From positions 67,882,659 to 67,946,658 of the forward strand of contig CM049313.1 in NCBI GenBank assembly GCA_026874595.1: 64,000 bases of DNA, given 5' to 3'. The stretch is from Sipunculus nudus (lineage: Eukaryota; Annelida; Sipuncula; Golfingiida; Sipunculidae). A model generated the notes under the pieces. That model ran no database searches. It saw only the letters and a list, made by a program, of their open reading frames with translations, and had not been told where the DNA came from. Shown here piece by piece: positions 51,211 through 63,768 of this stretch. The translations under genes and the position numbers were made by a program. Each line of letters opens with the position of its first letter. Position 1 is the first letter of the stretch.

Positions 51211-54200
51211 GCATATAAACCCTAACCAGTAGTTTTGTACTCTCGTTAGTCCGATTTTGCGCTGTGTGGTTGTCTGTTTGTTACTGTATGTACAAGATAT
51301 GAAAGATGAGATAATGTTAGAATGAAATGTTAGTTTAATAAAAGAGAAATTTCTTCAATAAAAATATAGTTGCTGAATCCGGGAAAAACCCCATACAAGA
51401 TTATTTGTTTTTATAATAGTCGTTAAAACAAGAATAAAATGACTGGTCCTGACGTCTGGTGGACACTTATTAATATATATTTCATTCTCAAATATGAAAG
51501 GTCAACCGTGTGAACAAAGAAACAACTGCACAACAAGGTAGGATAAGGCATAACGTAAATGAATTTTACATGTTCTAGATACATGCCATGTCAGGGTATA
51601 GAGTCAACATTTAGGTTCACGTCTTTCGAAATTAATACCAACAAACTAATCTTTATCATTGGTTTTAATGTTTTTCACGAGCTTTGGGCATTCATATAAT
51701 TTTCCATTAAGGTTAAAATATTACTTCTGATATAGTTCGATTTCATTTGTAACGATTTAATAAATTATGTTATTTAGCAATGTAATAACGTCTATGTAGG
51801 CAAGTTCCATGGATGTACACGTGGCCCTTCGGGTTTTTATGCCAATTTAATCAATCTGAGTTCCAGACGCACATACAATACACAAAATATAAAATTCATA
51901 ATTGACAAAAGCAGAAAATTATTATATCAGTATATATTGCATCGATGCAAAAGGATTGATGCGATTCTCGATGGCTCTGACAAACACTAATGCGACCATC
52001 GAATATTTTTCATATTTTTTTTAAATATATATTATTGATATCAACATATCTCTTGATATCTATTAGTTCCTTTTTTTTCTAATTATCGATGATCTTGGAA
52101 TATTATCATGAGGCTATATAGTTTGCCGTTTGTAAGGTTTGTTGTCATGAACAAAATCATCGCTTCAGGGCTTTAGAAAACAGCTTAGGATGAATAATAA
52201 TTGTTTGAATATTCTTATAACAGCTTAACTTGTACGTTTTATAACTAACCATTTTTATTACCCGCTTAATTTTCAATCAACATATAATAAGGATAGGTTT
52301 AAGAGCAGTAACATACCATCGGTGATCGTGTCAAGTGTACGTTATACTCCTTTCAACCAACCTCTTGTGTCCACCTCTTGTTTTATATAATTTCCTCAAA
52401 AGTTCTCATATTACTAGAAAACTACATATAGAAGTTTTTACCTTATATAACAATTAAGAATTATAAATAAATCTCCAGTGTAGGTTTCACAAATTTTTAG
52501 GCTCTTTCCAATGATCTGGCATATCAGATGTGTCTCTGCATGAGTAGCCATCTTTGTTGCAAAAAAATGACAACACAGTACATCAATATTACCTTATGAA
52601 TTAAAGTGACACTGGTGGCGTAACTCTAAGGGGATAATAAGCATATACCTGTACTATTTAGTGCTCATATGTTGTATTTTTTATCTGGGCATTTTAAAAG
52701 TCACTAGAAGCCATTTATGTGTGGGTTGGTAAACTAGTAACTCCCCTTCATGTTCACATTATTTTATGATATTTAAAATTTTAAGCCACTGACATAACTA
52801 TTTTGTCTTTTAATCAAATTATTGTTTGAATATGCATGTTTACATAGAATATTATAAAAAATCTATCGGTAAATTTTCTAAAATTTGTAACTTTTGTTTC
52901 CCCCTTAGTTCAAATTATATAAAATTCCATCACATGGGTCCATTTTCAACTTCATATAATAAAATAACAAGCACATTGACCCACAAATTTTATTTCATTA
53001 TTTAACATAACATGCCATATAGATATCATGTATATATCTAAGAATTTCTATTGGTAGAAAAAAGTGTTAAGATTACCGTTTCTCGTATCAGCCCGACACT
53101 CCGAGTACTCGATGACGAAACGCCCCGAATGAAATCGAAAAGGACCAGGTGGAGTGTGACGTCACTATGCCCTGTGATGCACCTCCCGGGAATGAAACTG
53201 ACAACAAATATGCAAAGTAGTAACCTGAATGTATGAATTAAGGTACCGTCGAGTGTGCGGTGAGTTTTTCTTGAATAGTTTTCAAAAATCAAAGTGACTT
53301 CACGGATGGCTGTGTTGATACATGCTTAGCAGTTTAATAAAAATATTATGAACCGGCTTGTATGGTATTGCCTTCGCACGAGGCCCCGGGCCGATATTGC
53401 CTCCCTCAAACCAATTCAAAGACAATACGGAACGGGCCAGTTAATTACATAATAAACACCCACTGCGGTGCACTATGATAAATAAAATAAATTAAGTAAA
53501 TGGAACAAATATAGCGCATGCTTTATACAACATTCATATGTAATACCATGATGTCAGTGACCCGGTAATGTAAATATAAACAGAAAATGACGTACGCGCT
53601 TGCTTGGTGATATCAAGTGATATATCTATTTGTTGAAGATTTGTTGAAGATGTATAAATATACAATTTTATCATGAAGTGATACATCTTATGGCCAGTTC
53701 AACATTGTTCAACAAGATCACTTGACTAAAATGGAAGAAAAAAAATATCCAGTTTAGTATGATTTCATAACAATTGATGGCCAAGAAGAGATCGAGATCA
53801 CGGTTTTTTTTTCACAGTAATGACAATGCAACTGGAAGACAGGTCAAATAAGTTTAAATCCATTATAACCTTGAGAGTCAATTCATATAACATAATGGAT
53901 CTTGATCGCAATCGAGTGCATAAATATCAGTATGCAGGGACCTATTATTTGCCTCTGAGTCAGGAGAACAGGTTAGAGGGACGTATTTCCAGGCCCTATA
54001 TATTATTATATAAGGTCCACATGTTGAGGGCATCCGGAATTTTTTTTTTCTATCGAGTGTTTTTCATCAAACACAAGCTCAACTCCTGCACTTTTATTTT
54101 GTTCCAGGAAAAAAGGTGGATGTGTATCTCATTTTGCCGGAATATGGCAATATGTGGCAGCCTCTGAGACTGGCTATTAGATGTCGCCACCTGTCAAGCC

Positions 54201-55079
54201 ATTTCTAGATGCATTTAAAACCTCAATCACTTTCAATATAAAACAAAATCCAACTCTATTAAATTTCCCCTATCACTTAACTGCTTTAAATATTGTATTC
54301 AACTTTTTTTATTGCCTCATATTTTTTGCTGCCCTGTAATATGATATGTCTGCACTATCTTGACCGGACCCGGAAAAACAGGTCACGCTAACCTAAAGAC
54401 CTAAGTGAGAATATTCAGTCGTCACATAATGTGCTGTTGTGTCACAAAGATGACTTTTAACTTTGTGACGTTTAGGTCCTCTAACATATGAGCGCAGGGT
54501 TTGTAAGTTAAATACAAATCCCTCTGAGTCATGCACTGACGGCTTGGTAAATCTTTGTTGACATTTCAATTCACTTCCTTTCGAAGCCTTTCAGCGTACA
54601 GTTGGTGAAAGAGAGGATAAAAGCAAGTTCAAGGAAATGTTATCCAAATGGAAAATAATTCAATAGGGAAGTAATCCTACCGGATTTAATCATAGATTAT
54701 ACCAAATGTATACAACCCAGTGAAAGACTTTGTGATTTTGATAAGTACTCAAATTATTATTTTTATTATAATTAGCGAAAAATGTAAATTGCACCTATTC
54801 AACATTAAGATTGCCACGATATCTTGAACCAAGACAATTCGTGTCCTTAGTTTTATGCAATCAACTTGCCGTAATTTGTAACGTTTGCAATTTTTAGATT
54901 GCTCAATGTCTGTTTACTTAATAAAGGCAAATTGAATTGAAGATAGGTTAACTTATAAATGTACATGTATATGACATTCAATAGATGTACACCGTTTATA
55001 ACTAATTGGTGCAAAAATGTTTCCTATAAACAATATTTTATTTCAACAATTCATCAAATTACCTTATAAACACAGAAGA

Positions 55080-55082
<3 letters not shown>
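51211..55082. other. Long non-coding stretch with one palindromic CRE-like site
   Basis: No gene is supported; the longest frame (115 codons at 53820-54167) has no motifs. TGACGTCA, the palindromic CREB/ATF site, lies at 53157-53164 in a locally GC-richer patch (53080-53180). No transcript start was recognised beside it. GGTGGCGTAACTCTAAGGGG at about 52614 resembles the left end of the GGGGCGTCAAT MITE family, but no right end was found. Confidence 0.35.

Positions 55083-55145
<63 letters not shown>
55083..55145. repeat. (AT)n microsatellite
   Basis: About 63 bases of alternating TA. Confidence 0.95.
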
Positions 55146-55148
<3 letters not shown>

Positions 55149-56386
55149 CTTACAACGTTTCGCCGATTTACCAACTATAATTCAGATTTCTGTCGATAGA
55201 TGGCGCTTAATTCGCGATCAATTTTGGCGCAATCACCCGAACTACTTTGCATTTAAAATGCATAAGTGTAAAATTAAAATTAGTGAGCCTATTAGTTTCC
55301 TGTAATTCAATATAAATGATGTGAATATGACACCGGAAACAAAAAAGGTAAATCATGATTTTCTAGTTCTTCAACGGCTATAATTTTGTGTGTGTGTGTT
55401 TACTTTGGTAATGTAGACCGTCTTTCATAACAACGAGCATAGACTCTAAGATTTAGAAAGCTCAATTTCATGAGCACGGTTATATCAAGACAAACAAAGT
55501 CTGAAAGCGTACCACTGTCGTATCCTAAGCCCTTAATATAAATGTATAATAGGACAACATAATCTTGATTTCATTCAATTCTACCACACATTCATGAAGT
55601 ACAGAAATAGGTCATGATTTCTGTATAAAAAGATTACACTTTAAAAGCTTGTTTGGTGTTTCAACTGATATTTGCCGTTAGGTTAAAGGTAGCGGTTTTT
55701 AAGGCGAATATGAACTGCTTATATATTTCATGAACTTATTTTCTTACCTTTTAACAGCAAACATTTAAGCCCCACACCGGGCCCCAGTGTTAGTGTTTAC
55801 ACTTTTACAATGCTCATATTTCAGACATGCTGCTATTTATCAACATAATGTATCCACCATTATGTATTCACCACTATCACGTATATCATTATATCATTGT
55901 ATTCATCATTACATCCTATATTGCAGGGGTCATATTTTTCTCTGTTGCTGGGACTCTGACTTCTGCTTTCAATATCAGGACACATTTTGCTCTTGTTAGT
56001 GCCAGACTATAACCAGACTACTATTGGTTTCGCTGATAATAACCTGAATACCACAAATTATGCAGTTTTTATTGCTCTGTATGACAAGTTAATGTTGCGG
56101 GGTATAAATATCTGGAACCAAACTGCTGATGGACCTCAGCCTAACTGTGAGCAAAGCATATGTTCTTCGGCGTTTTAAAGACATGACTGAATTTCACTGA
56201 AATGCTTTATATTAGATATGCAAGTCAATTGTTCTAAAATAATTATATCCCACTATAGCACACCATCTAAACGAAATGCATTTACTTGTAAACTTCTGTT
56301 TTGAAAAATTTAAACTGTCATATTTTCTAGCTGGGCACAGAAATTTATATTTCAGCTTGAACTTATTGTGTATTCTTTAAAAATAT
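55146..56386. other. Non-coding stretch; weak hydrophobic open frames near 55.8-56.2 kb
   Basis: Overlapping frames of 61-70 codons at 55787-56178 include a hydrophobic run (GVIFFSVAGTL), and another frame holds several NxT/NxS sequons. Without splice sites or family motifs they cannot be called exons. The rest is featureless. Confidence 0.3.
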
Positions 56387-56490
56387 TGTTACGAAGACAA
56401 ATTGCTCAGCGGAAAATACTGGGCCGATCCGGGATTCGAACCCATGTTGATGGCGCACAAGTCCGTTCGCTTTTATGTCACCCCGTAACA
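56387..56490 (-). mobile_element. Short tRNA-like element with inverted ends, copy 2 (deleted)
   Basis: Bounded by TGTTACG and CGTAACA like 38164-38320, but with about 50 bases missing from the middle, including the A-box half. The B box survives as GGGTTCGAATCCC on the minus strand (about 56429-56441). Confidence 0.65.
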
Positions 56491-56598
56491 CACCCCATCT
56501 TAAGAGCGTTCTGCTATCAGAACAAGACAAGAACACACTTTGGTGAGCTTATTCCCTAGGCCACAAAGTTTACCGTCACGTTGAACAAGCCCCCATTT

Positions 56599-56754
56599 TA
56601 TTACGATGACAAATTTTTCAGGGGAAAACACTGGGCCGATCTGGGATTCGAACCCATGTCGCAGGCGCACAAGACCGGCGTACCAACCGCTTCGCTAGAA
56701 GAGCAAGCTTCACTAGCGAGACAGTTCGGTCCGCTTTTATGTCACCCCGGAACA
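56599..56754 (-). mobile_element. Short tRNA-like element, copy 3 (best tRNA core)
   Basis: On the minus strand a tRNA-like body spans about 56701-56634. TAGCGAAGCGGTTGGTACGC is the A box and GGGTTCGAATCCC the B box, with tRNA-like spacing. The termini are the (T)TTACG/CCGGAACA relatives of the other copies; the left terminal TG is lost. Flanked on the right by an ATATA run. It is not a functional tRNA gene, because the acceptor ends do not pair and the sequence is repeated with its own flanks. Confidence 0.65.
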
Positions 56755-57009
56755 ATATACAATTATTTCTTTTCAATTCAATTAAATATTACACATTGGA
56801 GTTAACGATGAAGATACTACAATTTTAGATAAAAAAGGAAATCCTGTTTTTTAAGATGTAATCGTTATGTTTAACACTTTTGTATTTTAAGAATATTTTC
56901 TTATGAAGGAGGTCATTTGAATTATTTTCAAGTGTAAAGGCAATGTAAATGACTTTTTGTGATGACGTAACTTTCTGTCTGTATGTTTCTGTCTGCCTGT
57001 CTCTGTGTG

Positions 57010-57010
<1 letters not shown>

Positions 57011-57067
<57 letters not shown>
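57011..57067. repeat. (CT)n microsatellite
   Basis: About 55 bases of alternating C and T. Confidence 0.95.
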
Positions 57068-57071
<4 letters not shown>

Positions 57072-59574
57072 GACTAAACAACAATCACCAAATGGATAAA
57101 AGAATACAGATCGTATACGGAAACATACTTTTTTTTATTTCTGGTGCATCACAAACAAGTCGGGCGTTACAATGGTTGTCACAATTAAAATTGCGTTATA
57201 AGACAAAACAAAGGTTTGTTTCTAAGGCACTATTGTCAGAAATCCGTGGAGAAGGGCTTTCTTTTTTTTTCTTTCTTTATCCCTTTTTAGCTAAAAATCA
57301 TTATAAAAAATTGATATGTTGGGAGGGGGTCAAAAATGACGCGCACGGTGCCTGGGAAACCAAATTCTTCTTTCTTTTGCTTATGTTCTTGAAAACAACT
57401 GATTGCATCCGCTTTTCATACCGTCGATAAGTTCTTTTTAACTCAACGACACCTGGGGCGACTGCAGTGTGTACCCGCTGCGTGAGGTGCGTAAATGTAC
57501 TGTGAACTTCTACTTTGATTATTGCAAGATTCTGGCCTACATTGGGAAAAGGCAAACTATTCCTTATGTGATACTGCGTTTTGTTGAATTAAAGAATTTC
57601 TGTTTACTGTCAGTCTTTTAAATACTGTAACTGACATCATGCGCTACAAATTAGGCTAAATTTTTAGGTTTAATGTTTGGTTAAAAAGAAGTTATAACCT
57701 ATTTATTCAACATATCCAAAAAAGTTTAATCTTGAATGACGAAGCGTCAGGTTGACAAAACTAGCTGATAGTTGGCGCCATCTATGGCGTAGAATAGAAA
57801 CCACCTATTAAGATGGATTCACTACTCCACATGTTCAACGTCTCAGATAATAGTTGGGAGTAAAATAATTCTTTACGAAAATGTAATATTTTTTTTACAT
57901 TATATAATAACATTCAGTTACCAGAAACAGCTCAATAATCTGTAGAGTTTGTATTCGTTTACCCTTTGATTGCATGAATACAGGTTCCATCATGAGTCGC
58001 ATGTAAGAACATTCAGTTTTCACTCCCAAACATTATTCTGGGCACATCCTTTAAAGAGAGTACTACAACTCCTACATTTTGTAAGCCAAACATGGCAGAC
58101 GGTGTTAATATGTAATAAAACATAATATATTTAAACATATCTGCACTATACAGGACGTACCTTAGATTTATATAACAAGTTGCCAGCTGACAGTAACAGT
58201 CCATTAATAACACTCACAGACAACGTATATAAACGTACAATTGGAGGCCGTTGAATTCATCATCAACTTTGTTTAAAATCAAATAGTCACATGAATACAG
58301 GTAAGAAATTGGGAGAAAAAAAACTTGATTTGATAGCACTTATGCAGCTGCGAATGGATGATTGTTTTCGATGAAGTGGTAAATACCAAGATTTTGTATG
58401 CAGCGGTCGCATTCCAAACTTATAATCGATTTCATGTCGATTGTACCTAATCCATTTCATGTCGACGTGAAATAGATCACAGGAACGGAATGCGACCGAA
58501 ACATGAAGAGTGTAATGACTTCAGCGATTCTGAAGAACATGAAGAACTCACGTTCTAGTCATTTACAGTGCATAATAACAGTTCAGTTTTCCTGTAGCGG
58601 GCCGAATACATGCACGAATAAAAACCTGCTCTATGGAGCTCTGATTTGGTTCAAGCTTGAACTTCACAGCATGGCTTTACTCAACATATCTTTAAGTGCT
58701 CTCCTTACGAAATGACCTCATTCAATTCAATTTCATTACATTATAGTAATAAATTTGATATAGTGTTAAAAGAAATGGCTAAGCGGAATGAATGTAGTTT
58801 TACCACTGCGAAAGGATTGAAGATTATCATGAGCTTCGCCTGTCTTTCAGCAATTTCTCAGCTGCAACTGAGATATATAATATTTAATATATAATATTTA
58901 CATAATCATATAAACATAACAGTCCCTGATAAATCGTTGGTCCGTCTTACCAAGGCGACACACAACAAATAGTGAGACGGCAGTTGCAAACAGGTGACTT
59001 AAAGCTGGTTCAGCTTTCGTCTGGTATGTTAAGTTCACATACACAATATATACAGGTTCGTGCTAGGTGTGTGTTTGTGCTTGTGCCATAACCGAAATAG
59101 ACCGACTAAATAACATAATTTAAAATGAAACACAATCTTTCAACCATTATATATCTATATATTCATACTTTACTCCGACCAAATTTTCAAATTCTCAACA
59201 GATCTATATCATTATTAACGGAGACACCATTGGACCTTTGCGTGGCCACGTCTCGGAGATGACCGTTTCTGGTCTTGACCCGCCGGGAACGATGACAAGT
59301 GTGTCCTAAGGGGACACATTTTTTCCATTTTCCTATCCGCATATCGGAAACTACGCTATTCTCTATACAGTGGTTGAATCTATATCGCTTGTCGTATTTG
59401 GAACTTAACTTGTGCAAAAAAAATGAACGGGTCATATTCTAGCCAGACAAAAAAAATAATGACAATAATACGTCACTTAGTCTGTATATGTTCAATCTTG
59501 AACAAATCAACGTTATATTGGTTTGCATCTCTAAATGTATAAGGCAGTGAGGGCTGAATGTATAAGGCTGTGAG
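57068..59574. other. Non-coding stretch with one small hairpin
   Basis: No gene is supported, including the 112-codon frame at 57092-57430. A 95-base inverted structure is at 58404-58498 (see separate entry). Confidence 0.35.
58404..58498. repeat. Small inverted-repeat (hairpin) unit
   Basis: CGGTCGCATTCC (58404-58415) is perfectly inverted as GGAATGCGACCG (58487-58498). An inner near-palindrome, ATTTCATGTCGACGTGAAAT, lies at 58454-58473. Possibly a tiny MITE; no target duplication was recognised. Confidence 0.55.
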
Positions 59575-59682
59575 CAGGGGCGTAGCCGGGGGAGGGGGGG
59601 GGGGGCGCAGACGGCCATGCCCCCCCCCCCCCGGGTCGAATCCAGTACTCGCCGTACTTTCGGAATTTCACTTAATCTAATA

Positions 59683-59685
<3 letters not shown>

Positions 59686-59740
<55 letters not shown>
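59686..59740. repeat. (AT)n microsatellite
   Basis: About 53 bases of alternating TA inside the 59575-60689 element. Confidence 0.95.
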
Positions 59741-59741
<1 letters not shown>

Positions 59742-60524
59742 TAAATTGCCTTTGCTATCAGTGGTGGATCCAAAGGGGGGGCCCCCCCGTTGAGCTGCAA
59801 TATCTCTCATTTTATCCAATTTCCCAATTATCGTAATTTTCGTTTTTTCATATTTTTTTTTATTAATTATTAATTAGATTTTATTTAAGTTATCTGCAGT
59901 TTATTACTTTCAAATTCATTAGTTGAGTATAAGGATATTTATGAATAGCTGCAGAGCACCAGGCCCTGGTTGGGGTCGACCGTGAACAATCTAACGGCTC
60001 TGGTGAACCGGTACTCGAACTCGCGGTCTGTGCTCTTAGGATTCCTGTGTGCTGTCGAGACCCCGAAATCCGGTAAAATGCATAATTAAAAGTTTATCAT
60101 AAGACTTCAACATATCAGTTATTTCACTCAGAGCATTTCATTTAAAAGAGATTATTTTGCAAGTTACAAACATAAATGCGCCTTTGCGACATTGACTTGT
60201 TGAAAATGATGGAAATTTTATATCCTAATTTTGAAGAAAAAAATATTAAATATTGAACCTCTCTACAGTTAGACTACATAACGCAAAGACATAAGGGAAC
60301 AGTTTTTTTTCAGGAACAGGAAATCCTCATTTTTTTAAATCGTCTCAAAATGTCCTCTTTACTTGGCATATTCAAGAAAATTTCCTAATACCCCCTACCA
60401 TACCCTCCCCATATACCTGAAACTAACCTTAATGAAACCATGGTTCATAATTGAAAATAAAAAATATCTTATTTTCATACACTAAAATATATAACGTATA
60501 GTAATAATAAAAGTATTAATAATA

Positions 60525-60525
<1 letters not shown>

Positions 60526-60570
<45 letters not shown>
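60526..60570. repeat. (AT)n microsatellite
   Basis: About 45 bases of alternating TA inside the 59575-60689 element. Confidence 0.95.
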
Positions 60571-60574
<4 letters not shown>

Positions 60575-60694
60575 GTGCATATACACACGTATATGTCACT
60601 GTTTTCATAGTACCCATTCATGCATATAAGCGCCCCCCCCCCCCCCCAGTCATGACCCCTCCCCTCCCTCAGTCCTGGCTACGCCCCTGGTGAG

Positions 60695-61154
60695 GACTGT
60701 TCATGTGCAGACCTTGATTTCCAAAGATCATCAGTTCTGTTGCGGCGCAATGTCCATGACCCTCGCATTGAATAAAGGCATCCCAAATACATGTAAAACA
60801 CGTTGATGTGCCTGTTCGGTCATTTTAATGTTTCCATTAATAAACTCATGCATGCGGAGCCCAGACAGAGACCGAACAGGTGTTTAGTTGCTTCGGGCTT
60901 CACGGGGTTTCTTTTAACAGTGGTCTCGTTCTGTGCGCCGACCTTTAAGAATGCACGTTCGTGCTGGATGTCTGATGGGCACTTATATAGTTATATTAGA
61001 GGCATCACAACCTTATAGCTGTCAAATTAAATGGGACGGTCCTTCGGACGGGCACAAGAGCTATTTTGTATACGCTATATCTACGCATGTTTGAGCCAGA
61101 AATACAGTGGACATTCCATCCAACTGCTATGGGACTACTTTGTATAAGTTGCCC
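60695..61154. other. 3' flank of the melatonin-receptor-like gene
   Basis: Downstream of the minus-strand receptor stop. No further gene is seen; a 71-codon + strand frame here has no motifs. Confidence 0.35.
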
Positions 61155-61957
61155 CTAACAGGCCGTTTCCCCTTGACCCATTGTGATCTCCTGCACGTTT
61201 TGTCGATTGCTCGTTCTTTGTCCTGTGTTGTCTGCTGCTGTACGGTCCAGGACTGACGGCCAACATTTATCCAGACGAATAATTTTGATATAACCCTGCC
61301 GGAAATTCTTGTTCGTAACACCGTAAAGAACGCTGTTCAAGCTCGAGTTGACATGCGCGATCAAAATGGCGAACATGTGCACCTCCTGTGGCCAAGTGTC
61401 ATAGCGATCTCCGACGATAACCACCGCGTACGGAAACCAGCAGATAGTGAATACCGCAAAAATAATAAACAAAGTCCGAGCTAGGCGGATAGATTCCCTC
61501 TGGGCACGCTGGCTTTTCTCGCTCATGGTTTGCCCTGATGTTGCGATCCGCCGCTTGGTGGCGCGGACCTTCAGAAATATCTTTATATAACAGATGGCAA
61601 TAACAACCAAGGGTAATCCAATTCCAACGATCGCAAAACATAGAACGTATGAATAGCTTGCCGTTCGGTCCCAAAGACAAGTTAGTGTTTTCTGGTCGAA
61701 GGTGTGACGGCTCCAGCCGAACACGTTAGGTGATTCTAAAAGAAAGCTGTAGATCCACAGCAAGATGCAGTAAATGATGCACTTGTTACGACTGAAGTAC
61801 TTGTTGTACGAATGCGGATGACATATATGCATGTAGCGGTTAAAGCTGACTGTTCCTATGCTGTACAGAGAACAAAAGCAGGCCGTCAGGCAGATCAGAG
61901 CGATGGCGTCACAAAGTCCCGGTCTGGCGTTGAACCATGGTTCACCTTGCACCACAC
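61155..61957 (-). CDS. Melatonin-receptor-like class A GPCR, last exon (TM3-TM7)
   Basis: Minus-strand exon from the acceptor TTTTCATGACAG (61958 side) to the stop at 61155, 267 residues. It opens in the loop before TM3 with its conserved Cys (GLCDAI). TM3 ends in NRY, in the block SFNRYMHICHP (near 61843). TM4 lies around IIYCILLWIYSF and the ECL2 Cys is in LTCLWD. TM5 is IVGIGLPLVVIAICY, TM6 carries CWFP, and TM7 ends NSVLYG followed by FRQGY. NRY with CHP/CHS next to it and an N-(A/S)-xx-Y end of TM7 are marks of the melatonin receptor group, so Gi coupling and an indole-type ligand are possible but unproven. The exon's own ATG (61964) is in the intron acceptor and is not the start. TM1 and TM2 are upstream. 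Confidence 0.88.
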
Positions 61958-63768
61958 CTGTCATGAAAATAATTTTTTAAAATAAATGTTCGCAATAATA
62001 TGGCACAGGTCAAGGAGTGTACGACGTTGGTAGTTAGGTCAAGGTAAAATAATATCAGGTGTTCTACTGTTACCTTTGTCTATAAATCTGATTCACGGTC
62101 AGTTTTTATAATCCGTATTGGAAATATAGCGCAAATATGACGAGAAGAGAAAAAAAAAACAAAGAAAGGGTAAAAACGGAAAGAAAACAATTTTGAAAGT
62201 CAATTCCTTAAAGAAAAAATAATTTATACTGAAATAAACTCATCAGTCCCTCTAAGCCGCCCCTTCGTACGGTGGACGGTTATTAATTACATTTGGACCA
62301 ATTAAATTACTAAAAAAAAGCGACCAGAAGTCCCATCCTAAGTGTATGCCAACGTCAGATCATAGCAGATTCAATTGCAGTATAATGTGTTGAAATGGAC
62401 GAGTACGTGAAAATTAAATAAAACAGGTGAATTTGTAATGAATAATCGTAGGAATTCTGTCAGAGTAAAAGCATAAAGAAAAAATACACTTCAATTGCAA
62501 GAAGATTTGTAGAGCACTCATGCATGCATCAAATATTGAAATGAAATTATTTTTCTTCTTATATACTTTTGCGAAATAATCTCCAAAAGATTATGATATG
62601 CTCGTTTCAAGTATGCACTCGCAAAATGCATAGCCTCAGTTCATATATGTCAAATTCAGTTTACACATATATATTTTGTAATCATTCTTGGATAGATTCA
62701 AAGACTAAATTATGTTAACCTTGGAAGGAAATTCTGTTGAAATTTATGTACGAAATGCTAATTGGCGTCAGTTCATCTTCCAAGGTGCGGGGGATGACTT
62801 ATTTACACACACACATATATATATATAAATATGTTATATTGTAAAATAAAATGAAGAACGTGAACAAGCATTTATATATATACATATATTTTTTTGCACC
62901 TGTATGAAACATTTCATATATATTGGCATCTGTATGACACAATTTCAATATATCTACTTCATCACATTTCCGATATTTTACAATTATGTGATAGGATTCT
63001 AGAACATAAGGTATTAACATTTTCCAATATAAGTTAATTGTAAACTAGGTTTAATTATAATATTTTTGGTAAAATCATAAATGGAACCAAAGCCTATACC
63101 TCTGTTTATTGATATATTTTATTTACAATACATAAAAATTATTGAATGAATGGTTGGGGGGATGATTACATTGACCATCCCCCCTTGCCAATAGATCGGG
63201 GTGGGATATATACATCATCCCCTCACCCACCACTATATTGATACCCCTACTGTAGGTAATACCTGTTGAAAAAAAATTCTTGTAACGCCTTCGTGATGTC
63301 TGTATGAACATGTTTATCTTCAAGTTAGTTAACACTGTGTAAGCGTCAGTGTTGACAAACCGAAAAATCATGTCACCTAAGGTGGCTCGTAGCGTATGTG
63401 CCGAAACTGAAAGGCAACAGTTGCAAAAAATAACCTTTTGCATAACTCTGACTTGCCGCCAGATGTCCTTGTTGAAAGTGTGAATTCATATTTTGGCGAG
63501 TCCCCACATGATATAAACACATATTAACATTACGAACAGCCTGCGTGTGGTAGGGTCACCGTTTTCTGGCCATCTTTTTTTTTTTGAAAGGCTCAAGGGA
63601 GTATCTTTATATAATGGACCTCAGATCGGAACAGGGCCCTTAAAATAACTTTTACACAAAGAAAACAAAAACAAACAGGTCAACATCAGGGACAGAGACA
63701 GGAAGGGTAATAACAACCTCTTCCCAGTTTCTTTACATAAGGTTTTCATAGGTACACGTAACACTTAC
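61958..63768 (-). other. Intron of the melatonin-receptor-like gene
   Basis: Donor A|GTAAGT at 63768 and acceptor ATGACAG at 61958 (both on the minus strand). It leaves one base after the first exon and two at the start of the second, rebuilding a Ser codon in frame. It contains a hAT-like MITE at 62760-63249; otherwise AT-rich. Confidence 0.75.
62760..63249. mobile_element. hAT-like MITE (GGGGCGTCAAT family), copy 4
   Basis: The left end ATTGGCGTCAGTTCATCTTCCA parallels the left end of copy 3 (GGCGCCAATTTATCTTCCA). The right end CACTATATTGATACCCCTA parallels its right end. Shared G/C-rich blocks (GGGGGATGATTACATTG) sit near the right end. The target duplication is not recognisable. It lies inside the receptor intron. 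Confidence 0.6.

Larger units (their letters stand above)
59575..60689. mobile_element. Non-autonomous TIR element (CAGGGGCGTAGCC ends)
   Basis: The left end CAGGGGCGTAGCCGGG and right end CCTGGCTACGCCCCTG are inverted partners. GTGAG lies just outside both (59570-59574 and 60690-60694), a 5-base candidate target duplication. Poly-G/C runs lie near both ends (59588-59603, 59620-59632 and 60631-60647). Inside are two TA tracts, a CAGTGGTGGATCCA motif (59759-59772) that looks like the start of another nested MITE, and a minus-strand B-box-like GAGTTCGAGTACC (about 60014-60026). CAGGGGCG-type ends suggest hAT, but the 5-base flank does not fit the 8 bp of hAT. No transposase. Confidence 0.65.

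Noticed and set aside
53820-54167. 115-codon open frame
   Set aside because: No family motif, no splice signals in a useful place, low-complexity Phe and Lys stretches; likely chance in AT-rich DNA.
56599-56754. Functional tRNA gene
   Set aside because: A and B boxes are present, but the core has no pairing acceptor stem and occurs in three copies with the same non-tRNA flanks.
57092-57430. 112-codon open frame
   Set aside because: No recognisable domain, poly-Phe runs from T tracts, no supporting signals.
61958-61964. ATG at 61964 as the start of the melatonin-like receptor
   Set aside because: It overlaps the splice acceptor ATGACAG. TM1-TM2 would be missing, and a phase-compatible TM2 exon exists at 63769-63859.
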